NCBI RefSeq assembly: GCF_000724625.1
Contig: NZ_CP007139.1
Span: 124,001-188,000, forward strand
Reading direction: 5' to 3'
Length of the DNA: 64,000 bases
Source of the DNA: Fimbriimonas ginsengisoli Gsoil 348
GTDB lineage: Bacteria; Armatimonadota; Fimbriimonadia; Fimbriimonadales; Fimbriimonadaceae
This document shows positions 1 through 8,364 of this stretch, piece by piece. The translations under genes and the position numbers were made by a program. How positions within the stretch are numbered: position 1 is the stretch's first letter; every line of letters begins with the position of its first letter. The notes below the pieces were generated by a model that did no database searches, was not told where the DNA came from, and worked only from the letters and a program-made list of their open reading frames with translations.

Positions 1-524
1 ACCAAGGTGCCTTCCGGACCCTTGACCCGCTTGACGATCTCTGTCACGTCCAGCCCCGCGACCGACTTCCCTTCAACCGACACAATGACGTCGTCTTTGC
101 GAAGCCCGGCCGCGTAAGCGGGCCCGTCATCGAACACCACCGCCACTTTCGCGCCCCGAGGGTCCGAAGAGAGTTTCGCTCCCACTCCGAAGAAGTTGGC
201 CCGCGTTTCGTCAGCAAACTCCTGCGCCTGCGCTGGCGGGAGGAACAGGGTGTGCGGATCGCCCAGGGAGGCCATGAGGCCGGACATGCCCGCGTACTTG
301 AGGTCCTGCGCCTTTACCGGATGCACATACGAGGAGAGGATCCGCTGGTAAGACTGCTTGAACACCTGCTCGGGGCTGGTTTTGGCGGTCGTCTTCACGC
401 CGAACAGCATGTTCACCGACCGGATCGGCGGCAATTGACCCTGTTGAAGATCCCGATAGGAAAATCCTAAAACGAGGCAGCCGGCGATGCCGAGGATGGC
501 GGCGATGTTCTTGGATGTGTTCAC
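1..524 (-). CDS. S41-family C-terminal processing peptidase, N-terminal part (cut by window edge)
   Basis: Reading the minus strand from a GTG at 524-522 gives an open frame to the left edge. It encodes a membrane anchor (AAILGIAGCLVLGF), then the CTP N-terminal helical region with the family motif GLMASLGDPHTLFLPP, then a PDZ domain (GPAYAAGLRKDDVIVSVEGK). The S41 catalytic core lies beyond the window. The GTG overlaps the TGA of the upstream gene (GTGA at 521-524), so the two are translationally coupled. Family knowledge: such proteases cleave C-termini of periplasmic or envelope proteins, which the N-terminal anchor fits. The substrate is unknown. Confidence 0.85.
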   Translation of the reverse strand, partial: MNTSKNIAAILGIAGCLVLGFSYRDLQQGQLPPIRSVNMLFGVKTTAKTSPEQVFKQSYQRILSSYVHPVKAQDLKYAGMSGLMASLGDPHTLFLPPAQAQEFADETRANFFGVGAKLSSDPRGAKVAVVFDDGPAYAAGLRKDDVIVSVEGKSVAGLDVTEIVKRVKGPEGTL

Positions 525-1861
525 TTGCGGCCTCCGTTCTTGGCGAGTCGCGCGGACTTGGTGTCGAGGCTTGGTTTGAAATGAGAGGTCACCAGCGTGT
601 AACCGGTCCCATCTGGGAGCTCGACGATATCGTAGATATCCCGGTCTCCACCGGTTTCACTTCCGCTCAGCTTAGCCAGCCCCTTCGACGAAAGTGCGAG
701 CGCGAAGATCTCCGCCGCGCCACGCGTCGTTCGGTCGGTAATCAATGTGATCTTAGGCGGGTTCGCGTTACCTTGGCCGATCGCGAACGGAGTTGTTTTG
801 TCGCTCCGGTTCGTCGTGAGGACTCCGTATTGGCCGGCGGGAGCGAGGACGGCAAGGCACTGCCGCATCGCTGAGAAGTCGCCCAATGTATTGTTGCGGA
901 GGTCGAGCGTCACTTCCGGCTTGCCCGCGATCGCCTGCTTCAGCGCCTCTGGGGAGCCGGGCGTAAATGGGAGCTGGATAACCCCGTTTGCGGCTTGGAA
1001 CCCGGTCCGGCTAGAGGGCGCCCGCTGAATCGTGGTCGCGCGCTGCTCTCCGTTTCGCTCCCAAACGACTTTAACGTTCCCGGCGGTTCCGGCAAAGAGC
1101 CGATCCCGGGCGCGCAGAGGGAGGATCATTCGCTCCCATTTATCGCGGACTTCCTTGCGAAGCGCGTTCAAATCCGCCAGCGGAAGCTTCTTCTGATCAT
1201 AAAGCTTTCGCGCCTTCATGAAGCGGATCGAGAGGTCGGCGTTCAGCAGCCAGTGGCCGTCGATGGAGTAGACGATGTCGCCCGGCTTGACTCCGGCTTT
1301 GTCGGCGGGTCCGCCCGGAACCACGCTCGTGACGGTAAGGCGCGGAAACGAGGCTTGGTCGGGAGCCGAGTCGGTGGAGAGGGCCTGCTGCCGGGGATCG
1401 GCCCCTTCTTCGGTAGGCGTAGGCTGGAGAGCCGAGCGGTTGGCCTTCTTGTTAGATGAAGGAAGAAGAAGGGCGAGGTCGGCGCCGATCCCTTCGTACT
1501 TCCCTTGGCGAGCGTTGAGGAAGACGCGGAAAGCGTCCTTGTCCATGTAAACCGATTTGGGGTCGGCGAGATAGCCAACCATGCCTCGAACCGCGCCGGA
1601 AGCAAGCTTCTGCTCGTCGTTGATCGGCTCGACGTACTCCTTTTTCAGCTTTTCGGTAAGAGAATAGAAAAAGTCTCCGGCCGGGATCTCGTCGCCGCCC
1701 TGCGGAGCGCCGCCGTTCCGGGAGGCGACGAGGTTGTCCAACTTAGTCGTTGGCGCGGCCGAGAGGTCGGCTCGGTCACGCAGATTCGACCCGATAAGGA
1801 ACGCTCCGCAGGCGGCGACGATCCAGCCGGCCGCGATTAAACTCTTCTTCGTTTCGCTCAT
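521..1861 (-). CDS. S41/PDZ-type protein with degenerate catalytic residues (probable pseudoprotease)
   Basis: 446 aa from the ATG at 1861. An upstream in-frame GTG (1957) would add 32 basic residues before the membrane helix, so I prefer the ATG. Order: N-terminal anchor (residues 6-25), CTP-like N-domain with a GMVGYLADPKSVYMDKDAF motif, a PDZ domain (VPGGPADKAGVKPGDIVYSIDG), then an S41 fold ending in TDRTTRGAAEIFA. In active family members this last block reads about DRxSASASEIFA, with a later GKG lysine. Here the serine position is Thr (about residue 379) and the lysine position reads GGDRD. I infer an inactive paralogue of the downstream protease, perhaps a regulator or partner, since the two overlap by 4 bp. 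Confidence 0.75.
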   Translation of the reverse strand: MSETKKSLIAAGWIVAACGAFLIGSNLRDRADLSAAPTTKLDNLVASRNGGAPQGGDEIPAGDFFYSLTEKLKKEYVEPINDEQKLASGAVRGMVGYLADPKSVYMDKDAFRVFLNARQGKYEGIGADLALLLPSSNKKANRSALQPTPTEEGADPRQQALSTDSAPDQASFPRLTVTSVVPGGPADKAGVKPGDIVYSIDGHWLLNADLSIRFMKARKLYDQKKLPLADLNALRKEVRDKWERMILPLRARDRLFAGTAGNVKVVWERNGEQRATTIQRAPSSRTGFQAANGVIQLPFTPGSPEALKQAIAGKPEVTLDLRNNTLGDFSAMRQCLAVLAPAGQYGVLTTNRSDKTTPFAIGQGNANPPKITLITDRTTRGAAEIFALALSSKGLAKLSGSETGGDRDIYDIVELPDGTGYTLVTSHFKPSLDTKSARLAKNGGRK

Positions 1862-1981
1862 CAGAAAAAATGTCCGCTTATTAAGCCTACGCCGCCTAGC
1901 CGCTCCAGTGCGCCATTTGGGTCGTTTCTGTTCCTTAGTAGGGTAGCCGGGGCTCACCGTTCCCTGGGTGAGATGATTGGC

Positions 1982-4426
1982 CTATCGATTCAAATCCGTA
2001 GCCGGTAAATCCTTCATTGCAGCCTTAACCCGTTCGTCGGGACTGGAGGCCATCAATCCTTTCGTAGCGTCCGAAAGCTTCATACCGTGGCGTTTGGCGA
2101 GGTCGATCAACGCCAACTGGACGGAAGGATGGCGGTCATCGAGGACATTCGCGATCTCGTCCGGTTCCGCTCCCTTTTCCAAAGCGGCAAAACCCCGAAG
2201 CGCGGCCGCCCGGACTTCGGCAGACCGGTCGGTGACCGCCAATCGGAGCGCGGCACGGTGCGCCTCGTCCGGGTGAGCGGCCAGGCTTTCCAGCACGATC
2301 AGCCGGGTCGTTCGGCTGTCGTCGCGAACCCCTTTATAACCTTCGGTTCGGAATTGCGGATTGGTGGAAGAGATCAGCTTGATGTCGCTGGCAGCGCGAA
2401 CGGCGTCGCTCGGCTCGTTGACCGCCGACCAAAGCAGCTTCCGCATCTGGTATTCGTCGTTCGGATCGGCGGTCGTGGTGACCGCGAGCTTGATCTCTGG
2501 GTCTTCCTGCTCCAAGAATTGCATCCGCAGCAGCGCCGCCGTCTTTCCCGGCATGTTGGCCAGCGCCTCGGCGGCGGCAACCCTCGTCCGCGCGCTACGG
2601 TCGGTCAGCAGGATCTGAAAATCGTTGACATAGCGGGCCTCTTTGGTCTCTCCCAAGATCCGGGCCGCCGCCTCCCGAGTGTACGAAGTAAGGCCCAAGC
2701 GCATCGCCTGCTCCACCGTCGTCATCGCAATCTGCCCACCTTGGTGGGCAAGCGCTCGAAGCGCGGTAGCCCCGACCACCGGATCCAACCCCATCGCCGT
2801 CTTGATCAGGTTCGGCTGAGCGAGGTCGTCTTTGATTCTCAGGTAGGCGTCCGCGGCGTTGAGGCGAACCAAGGAGGAGGGGTCGACGATGAGGGCGACG
2901 AGCTCAGGCGAGCTGGCGGTCGCTTTCGCGGCAAAGAGGGCTCGCTCCTCGCTGTCCGGCGAAGTTGCGCTGGGCTGGAGATCGGCGTAGGGAGGGGTCG
3001 GCGGGTCGCTGGTAAACCGAATCTCGTCCAGGTCGAAGACGATCGGCTCCTGGATGCGCCGGTCGCGCATCACCGAAATTGGAGCCGGTTCGATGGAAAT
3101 ACCGGTTACGGAGTCGAACCCGGCCGCCGCGGCGAGCGGCTTGAGGTCGATACCGACCTTCTGCCACGTTCCGTCGGTCTTGAGCGGAACCGGCATCGCA
3201 CTAGCCGAGGGCGCGGCTTGGCGGTAATTGACATCCCGGCCAAGGGTGACGTAAGCGGTGTGGCCGTTATTCCCATGAATCGCCAACCCGATGGTGTCTT
3301 CGGCCTTGGTCCGGATGGAGAAGCTGAGCGTGGGGGTGTCGGCAACCCGTGCTAACGGCTGGCCGTCTTTCCGTACCGGCAACGCGACTCCGGAATTGCG
3401 CCCGAACGCCTTTTCTGTCACGTGAAGCACCTGGCCCCTTTCCGGGTCAGGCGCCAGCTCGACGTCGGTTAAGTCGTATTTCCATGTGGAAACTGGCGCG
3501 GCTACGGGCACGCCTTGCCAAAGGCTGGCCGTTTTCCGCGTCCCAAGTCGTTCGAGAAGGGTCGAAGTGGGGAGTTCGGTGGTAGCTGTGACTTCGGCCC
3601 AGTCCTCTGGTTTTGGCCCCTCGTCGACCTCGACCCCATAGCCGCGCGGCGCTAGGCGCAGCAGCATCTGTTTTTGAAGTAGGTCGTGCAGCCGAACGTC
3701 CAAGTCGCCGGGCGCCCAAGGGCGACCCAATTGCGTGTTGGAGATCCCTTGCACGGGCGTTCCGTTAACCCAGGTGGGCTCCGTCGGCGCGCTGTCCGCG
3801 CCGGGGAGAATGTAGATGGCCGACTGATACGGACCGCGGAAGATCTTGTCCTCCGCCTCATAACCGCCGCCGTTGATTCGGGGGCCAAAGTAGCGCCGGG
3901 CAAAGGCGGGGCCGAAATCGTCGGAACGCTCGATTTCGTGCTCGACCGAGATTTCCGGTACGAGCTTGACCTTTCCGCCGGTTTCCGCGGCGACCCAGAG
4001 GGCAAGGCGCGCGATCGACTCGTAAGTTCGCCGGAGGTAATACTCGGGCGTCCAACGCTGGTCGAGCCGCAGGACGCCCGCGGCGTCGCGGAACTCGGTT
4101 TCCGTCCGCTCGAAGACGACGAAACGGACGCGAAGCGTTGTGGTAGGCGTTATCGCCTTGGTTTGCTCGCCGAATTTTTCGAGCGAGGTCAAGTTGTATC
4201 CGGCGAGATATCGAGCCGGCGCCTCGGCGGCAGCTCCGTTCAGATAACCCCAACCGTGCCACGCAAGGATCTCGGCGGATGGAGGCGTTGGGGCCGGAGC
4301 CGGAAAGGTAAGATCGACGCTCTTTTTCTCGACGATCAGTCCGCTCGGGGTTTGAGGCGTTGCGGCAGGCGGCGTGCCTTGGAAGCCGAAGAGCGAAGAA
4401 GCGACGAGAGCGAAAGCGAGCGTCAT
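1982..4426 (-). CDS. Secreted HEAT-repeat protein of unknown function
   Basis: 814 aa starting with a signal peptide (ALVASSLFGFQG). Residues of about 50-290 are of unknown type. About 300-470 resembles a beta-sandwich, carbohydrate-binding-like segment (SFSIRTKAEDTIGLAIHGNNG, then VFDLDEIRF). From about 490 to the end there are successive HEAT-like helical pairs (for example DRSARTRVAAAEALANMP and DRSAEVRAAALRGFAAL). It is likely exported and acts as a binding scaffold. The start lies 16 bp after the mtnP stop, consistent with one operon with the lipoprotein and mtnP. No catalytic motif was recognised. Confidence 0.7.
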   Translation of the reverse strand: MTLAFALVASSLFGFQGTPPAATPQTPSGLIVEKKSVDLTFPAPAPTPPSAEILAWHGWGYLNGAAAEAPARYLAGYNLTSLEKFGEQTKAITPTTTLRVRFVVFERTETEFRDAAGVLRLDQRWTPEYYLRRTYESIARLALWVAAETGGKVKLVPEISVEHEIERSDDFGPAFARRYFGPRINGGGYEAEDKIFRGPYQSAIYILPGADSAPTEPTWVNGTPVQGISNTQLGRPWAPGDLDVRLHDLLQKQMLLRLAPRGYGVEVDEGPKPEDWAEVTATTELPTSTLLERLGTRKTASLWQGVPVAAPVSTWKYDLTDVELAPDPERGQVLHVTEKAFGRNSGVALPVRKDGQPLARVADTPTLSFSIRTKAEDTIGLAIHGNNGHTAYVTLGRDVNYRQAAPSASAMPVPLKTDGTWQKVGIDLKPLAAAAGFDSVTGISIEPAPISVMRDRRIQEPIVFDLDEIRFTSDPPTPPYADLQPSATSPDSEERALFAAKATASSPELVALIVDPSSLVRLNAADAYLRIKDDLAQPNLIKTAMGLDPVVGATALRALAHQGGQIAMTTVEQAMRLGLTSYTREAAARILGETKEARYVNDFQILLTDRSARTRVAAAEALANMPGKTAALLRMQFLEQEDPEIKLAVTTTADPNDEYQMRKLLWSAVNEPSDAVRAASDIKLISSTNPQFRTEGYKGVRDDSRTTRLIVLESLAAHPDEAHRAALRLAVTDRSAEVRAAALRGFAALEKGAEPDEIANVLDDRHPSVQLALIDLAKRHGMKLSDATKGLMASSPDERVKAAMKDLPATDLNR

Positions 4427-4442
4427 ATCAATCCAGTACGCG

Positions 4443-5288
4443 TCAATCCAATACGCGGAAGAGCCGGATATCCTCCGGGCTCATCGCGTGGCCGTCGCCA
4501 CGGGTGTATTCGAGATCAGCGACGGTGCTCACCTGTTCCAAATCGGCGGGAATTTTCCCGATCAAGTCGAGCACAACCTGTTTGATCTTTTCCGAATTCG
4601 ATCGGAAGACCTCGAGGACGTTATGGGCGTTCACCGCCTCAGTGCCGGCGTGAACGCCGCTGTCGTAGTCGGTGATCAGGGAGATATTCACCACTCCCAT
4701 TCCCAGCTCTCGGCATAGGTACGCCTCTGGATACTGGGTCATGTTGATTACTTCCCAGCCGGCGTCGTGAAACCACTTGCTTTCCGACTTGGTCGAGAAG
4801 CGCGGGCCTTGGATCACCACGACGGTTCCGGTCTCGTGGCAGGTGATTCCATTTTCGCGAATCGCCTCGATCGCGAGCTTTCGCAGGATCGGGTGGTAGG
4901 TGTCCGCGGGGGAGACGTGGGTGACGATCGGTCCGTCGAAAAAGGTGTCTTTACGACCGCTCGTTCGATCGACGAATTGGTCGCATACCACGAAATCGCC
5001 TGGGGCGACCTCCAACTGGAGCGAACCCGCCGCGCACGGCGAGATGATGCAGCGGCAACCGAGCGACCGCATCGCCCAGACGTTCGCCCGGTAATTGATC
5101 ATGTGGGGCGGAATCGTGTGGTGCCGCCCGTGCCGAGGAAGAAACGCCACCTTTCGGCCGTTCACCGTCGCCAAGAAAACCGCGTCGCTAGGGGGGCCGT
5201 AAGGGGTATCGACCTTAACTTCGCGAACGTCTTGCAGCAGGCTATAAAAGCCCGAACCGCCGAATACTCCGATTTCTGCGCTATTCAT
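4443..5288 (-). CDS. mtnP: S-methyl-5'-thioadenosine phosphorylase
   Basis: 281 aa from the ATG at 5288 (MNSAEIGVFGGSGFY). A 13-residue longer start is possible but would overlap the upstream gene by 29 bp. The PNP/MTAP fold is clear: the phosphate loop GGSGFY, PRHGRHHTIPPHMINYRAN, the GPRFSTKSESKWF block and NMTQYPEAYLCRE. The purine-site motif TDYDSG has two Asp residues, which in this family select 6-aminopurines (adenine) over hypoxanthine/guanine. It cleaves methylthioadenosine with phosphate to adenine and methylthioribose-1-phosphate (methionine salvage, cytosol). The start lies 10 bp after the lipoprotein stop. Confidence 0.93.
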   Translation of the reverse strand: MNSAEIGVFGGSGFYSLLQDVREVKVDTPYGPPSDAVFLATVNGRKVAFLPRHGRHHTIPPHMINYRANVWAMRSLGCRCIISPCAAGSLQLEVAPGDFVVCDQFVDRTSGRKDTFFDGPIVTHVSPADTYHPILRKLAIEAIRENGITCHETGTVVVIQGPRFSTKSESKWFHDAGWEVINMTQYPEAYLCRELGMGVVNISLITDYDSGVHAGTEAVNAHNVLEVFRSNSEKIKQVVLDLIGKIPADLEQVSTVADLEYTRGDGHAMSPEDIRLFRVLD

Positions 5289-5298
5289 TTTTGGAAAC

Positions 5299-6162
5299 CT
5301 AACCAGAAATTGCCCGATAGAGCCCACTGATAAGCAGGTCGACCCGGCTACCGCGCCGTAAGAGGACGTCCGCGTCGAGGGCGCGGATCTTCCGATTCTT
5401 GATCGCGTTGATCGACTTGATCCGCGGATCGTTCAAAAGCGCGACGACTCCCGATTGGTCTTTCTTTGCCACACCCACCACGATCACGTCCGGGTTGAGG
5501 GCTACGAGCGACTCCGGATTTGCCTTGACGAACGTGGTGCCCGCCGGTCCGATCGGCTCGCCGCCGACGGCGCGGATCATATTCGCGTCAAATGAGTCGG
5601 TTCCGGCAATGTAGTGATCGCCGGATGCGCTCGGCATCATCACGGCAACCCGCGGCTTCGGCGTGGGGAGGGCGCCCTGAGCGGTGTTTTGGGCGATATA
5701 GATCTTGTCGATATAGTCGCTGGCGCTGGTTTCCTTTCCGGTGAGCGAGCCGAGCTCGAACACCTGTTTTCGGAACGTGTCCAGATCGTTCGCGTCGATC
5801 TTGAACTCATCGGCGCCCAAGGTTTTGAGCTTGGCGAGATCCTGCTCGTTGAAGAGCGAGGCATCGTAAACGATGAGGTCGGGGCGCAACGCGGCAAGCT
5901 TTTCGTAGTCCGGCTTTACCGAGGCAACGACCGGGACCTTGTCGACCGACATCTTGGGCCAGTCGTCGTACGCGGTCCTGCCTTTCAGGTCGTACATCGA
6001 AAGACCCGCCATCAGAAGCTCGGTCGTGCCTGGAGACAGGCTGACGACTTTGCTGTACCGTTTCGGACGGACCTTGAGCGCAACGGAATTGTCGTCCTGC
6101 CGACACCCGGTAAGACCGAAAACGAACGCAAACAACAGAAGCAAGGACGCAGCCCGGCGCAT
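5299..6162 (-). CDS. BtuF/FepB-type ABC transporter substrate-binding lipoprotein
   Basis: 287 aa. It begins with a lipoprotein signal (LLLLFAFVFGLTGC; the Cys is about residue 20). The helical-backbone metal/corrinoid-binding fold follows: SLSPGTTELLMAGLS, a first lobe ending in LRPDLIVYDASLF, a long connecting helix, and the second lobe with ALNPDVIVVG. This is the solute receptor of an ABC importer for cobalamin, haem or a siderophore. The ligand cannot be told from sequence, and no permease or ATPase gene is nearby. It heads the minus-strand run 6162 to 1. A GAGG sequence lies a few bases before the ATG. Confidence 0.85.
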   Translation of the reverse strand: MRRAASLLLLFAFVFGLTGCRQDDNSVALKVRPKRYSKVVSLSPGTTELLMAGLSMYDLKGRTAYDDWPKMSVDKVPVVASVKPDYEKLAALRPDLIVYDASLFNEQDLAKLKTLGADEFKIDANDLDTFRKQVFELGSLTGKETSASDYIDKIYIAQNTAQGALPTPKPRVAVMMPSASGDHYIAGTDSFDANMIRAVGGEPIGPAGTTFVKANPESLVALNPDVIVVGVAKKDQSGVVALLNDPRIKSINAIKNRKIRALDADVLLRRGSRVDLLISGLYRAISG

Positions 6163-6291
6163 AGAACCTCATTTTGCCCGAAGCGACCAACGCAACGCTG
6201 AAATCACCGTCACAAACGCCTTTCGGACCCGGATCATCGCAACGCGGGAGACAGGGCGGCGGTTCCAGGTTGAACCTAATTCGAGTCGGTT

Positions 6292-6329
6292 TTGTACCTT
6301 TTGTACACTGGTGAGGGGGGTGTACAAAA
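6292..6329. promoter_or_regulatory. TTGTAC half-site cluster in the gap before tRNA-Trp
   Basis: The 290-bp gap 6163-6453 has no gene. It contains TTGTAC at 6292-6297 and 6301-6306 and the inverse GTACAA at 6322-6327. The outer two form an inverted repeat TTTTGTACAC / GTGTACAAAA (6299-6308 and 6320-6329). This looks like a binding site for a dimeric regulator of the divergent lipoprotein operon or the tRNA. The regulator is unknown. Confidence 0.4.
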
Positions 6330-6415
6330 ACGTACGACGAGCGATCTCTCGTTGGGGAGGCAAAGATCGGTGGAGTGATGGTTGACGAGGGCTCGGCGGC
6401 AACCAGGGCGTGCGG

Positions 6416-8053
6416 TCATCTCCGATTCTGGTAAATTATCGTGTCTGCCACGCAGGGGTGTAGCTCAGTTGGTAGAGCAGCGGTCTCCAAAACCGCAGGT
6501 CGCGGGTTCGAATCCTGTCGCCCCTGCCATTTCTCGAAATCGGTCTCCAAGGTGGGGTTTTCGATCAATTCGAGGTTCGCCTGTAAGATCAAATTGAATT
6601 CGGGACGCATGGTTAGAATGACCTTCCCGTCAAGGATTTGCGATTTCGAAAGTAGGCTTTTCAGCATCGCGCGCCGGAGCTCGATCGAGGCGGTTTTGAA
6701 CCTAGCGGCGGAGTTCGAAACTAACTCCAACATTTGGACGTTGTCCTCCCACGTCGCTCGGTTCGCACGGCCGTACGCGGCGATCTGCTCGTCGACGGTG
6801 GCGAGCTCCATTTCCCACTTGGCTTTGAGCTTGGGATAAGCGGCGGCGGGCACATTGCCGGCCACGCTGTCGAGATAGAGCCGCTCGAGGGATCCGGCCA
6901 ATCGTTTGGCTTCGGTCCGCAGGTCCGCGAGGCGCGCCTCGCTTTCCGTCTTTACGTCACGGTAGCTGAGCCGGAGCGCTTCCCGTAGCATATCCATCAC
7001 CGTTGGCCGAATGGTGAGCCTCTCCAAATGGGCGGCAATTTGGTCGGTGATGGCGGCTTCGCTCACCGACAGGCGCGGGCAGCCCTTGAACCCCGTGCAG
7101 GAATAGTAAACGTACCGACCGTCCTTTTTGCTTTCGGGCGTCATCGCGCATCCACACCGGCCGCACGTGAAAATTCCGCGATAGGCGTACTCGCGTCGAC
7201 CGAAGCCGGCGCAATTCACCGCCCGGCCGCCAAGAACCTGCTGGACTTTGGCCCACGTTGCCTCGCTGACGAGCGGAACGTGCTTTCCGGGGTATGTAAC
7301 CCCTTTCCACATGATTTCGCCCTTGTACAGCGGATTTTGAAGCATCTGATGCAAAGCACTGACCGCGACGCGCGCGCCCTTGCGACTCCTGAGCCCGATC
7401 GCCTGAGCGACAACCGCCGCAGTCTTAATGCTATGGTCGCCGGTCGCATAGGCTTCGAAAAACGCCGTTACCTGCTTTGCGGACATCGGGTCCGGCTCGA
7501 TGGTTCGCACGGCGCCGACCGAGACGTTTCGGTAGCCCAGCGGAGCGCTTGATGGCCAGATGCCCTGCGCCGCCTTTTCCCTCATTCCTTTACGAGCTTC
7601 TTCACTGAGGTTGTCGCTGAAGTTCTTGGCGACTACGGTCCGGATGTCATGGACGAACTTCTGATAGGCGGGCGAATCTTTGTGAAGAATCTCGCGCTCA
7701 GTGGCGAGGTGGAGTTGTAAACCGTCCTCGATAAGGTCGCCGATCGTGACCCGATCCCGGAAATTTCTGTACATGCGGTCGGTCTTTTCAGCAACCAAGT
7801 GCCGAATCTCACCGCCAGAAAGAGCCTTGACCATCTCGCGAAACTCGCGCCGGCCAGCTTTCCGCGCGGTCTCATCTTCGACGAACACCGCCTCGGTCTC
7901 AAAATCTCTTTCCGCTACGTAGGCGCGAAGGGCGCGGAGCTGGGCGTCGAGCGAGTATCCCTTCGCCTGATCTTCGCTTGACACCCGGCAATAAATAACG
8001 CAGCGTTCGCGCTCAAGCGGCTTTGCGATCGTCGATTTTCTCGGTCTGGGCAT
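6416..8053 (-). CDS. Large serine recombinase (integrase), C-terminus altered by integration
   Basis: 545 aa from the ATG at 8053 (an AGGA lies 8 bp upstream; a GTG at 8086 is possible but has no ribosome-binding site). Resolvase domain at about 17-155 with the catalytic serine in YCRVSSEDQ (residue 25), then the recombinase domain (about 170-280), a zinc ribbon (CGRCGCAM ... CTGFKGC) and a coiled-coil tail. It catalyses site-specific phage integration and excision. In the integrated state, residues 512-545 are the antisense translation of host tRNA-Trp (RQDSNPRPAV...). In the circular phage the frame would instead continue through the attR-side bases 52044-52005 and end VAETFRMLAQAA, giving 523 aa. 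It is the last gene of the leftward early operon and overlaps the preceding gene. Confidence 0.93.
   Translation of the reverse strand: MPRPRKSTIAKPLERERCVIYCRVSSEDQAKGYSLDAQLRALRAYVAERDFETEAVFVEDETARKAGRREFREMVKALSGGEIRHLVAEKTDRMYRNFRDRVTIGDLIEDGLQLHLATEREILHKDSPAYQKFVHDIRTVVAKNFSDNLSEEARKGMREKAAQGIWPSSAPLGYRNVSVGAVRTIEPDPMSAKQVTAFFEAYATGDHSIKTAAVVAQAIGLRSRKGARVAVSALHQMLQNPLYKGEIMWKGVTYPGKHVPLVSEATWAKVQQVLGGRAVNCAGFGRREYAYRGIFTCGRCGCAMTPESKKDGRYVYYSCTGFKGCPRLSVSEAAITDQIAAHLERLTIRPTVMDMLREALRLSYRDVKTESEARLADLRTEAKRLAGSLERLYLDSVAGNVPAAAYPKLKAKWEMELATVDEQIAAYGRANRATWEDNVQMLELVSNSAARFKTASIELRRAMLKSLLSKSQILDGKVILTMRPEFNLILQANLELIENPTLETDFEKWQGRQDSNPRPAVLETAALPTELHPCVADTIIYQNRR
6454..6529 (+). tRNA. 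tRNA-Trp (anticodon CCA)
   Basis: A full cloverleaf can be drawn. The acceptor AGGGGTG pairs with CGCCCCT (one G-U), the discriminator is G, and CCA is encoded. The D arm is GCTC...GAGC, the anticodon stem GCGGT/ACCGC surrounds CT-CCA-AA, and the T loop is GGTTCGAATCC. The CCA anticodon reads UGG, giving Trp. The 3' end is the prophage attachment site. The recombinase frame of the prophage runs antisense through the whole tRNA. Confidence 0.97.
6522..6541. repeat. attL core
   Basis: The 20 bases starting CCCTGCCATTTCTC are identical to 52045-52064. After one mismatch the next five bases (GTCTC) also match. The core comprises the last eight bases of the encoded tRNA end plus 12 bases beyond. 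Read on the minus strand it is also codons of the recombinase gene (DFEKWQG), in frame at both ends of the prophage. Confidence 0.92.
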
Positions 8054-8189
8054 TCTTGAAATCCTGATCGGCTTGAATGAGAGCACGGAAGAACGTGAGC
8101 ACGTGCCCCTCAGCGTCGGCGGCGCTTGCCTCGTCGCATTGTAAACCGTCGCACAAGTACTCGCGAAGAGCTCGTTTAGTGAGGCTCAT
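8013..8189 (-). CDS. Small hypothetical prophage protein
   Basis: 58 aa (MSLTKRALREYLCDGLQCDE...). The start at 8189 is chosen because a strong GGAGGTGG lies 6 bp upstream. Charged and helical, with two Cys near the N-terminus. It overlaps the 3' end of the 8364 gene and the start of the recombinase gene, so it is co-translated with them. Unrecognised. As the gene just before the integrase, an excision or directionality factor is conceivable but not shown by sequence. Confidence 0.6.
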   Translation of the reverse strand: MSLTKRALREYLCDGLQCDEASAADAEGHVLTFFRALIQADQDFKNAQTEKIDDRKAA

Positions 8190-8364
8190 TCGCCACCTCC
8201 GGACGGGGCGTCGTGAACAAGTCATATTGCCGCCAAGCCTCTTCGACTCGCGGATCGCAATAGACGATTCCCTTTCGCGGCCGGCCGGCGATTACCACCG
8301 TGCGGGCCTTGGGACCGTAATCGACCTCGCCTTGCGACCGATCGTAAACCGGAGGCTCAGCCAT
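8176..8364 (-). CDS. Small hypothetical prophage protein
   Basis: 62 aa, ATG at 8364, overlapping the stop of the upstream gene by 8 bp and the next start by 14 bp. The sequence is polar (VYDRSQGEVDYGPKARTVVIAG then VEEAWRQYDLF) with no membrane segment or known motif. Supported by its place in a chain of overlapping genes. Function not recognised. Confidence 0.6.
   Translation of the reverse strand: MAEPPVYDRSQGEVDYGPKARTVVIAGRPRKGIVYCDPRVEEAWRQYDLFTTPRPEVANEPH

Noticed and set aside
2087-3355. 422-codon plus-strand frame opposite the HEAT-repeat gene
   Set aside because: Typical high-G+C antisense frame; the minus-strand protein has a signal peptide and repeats.
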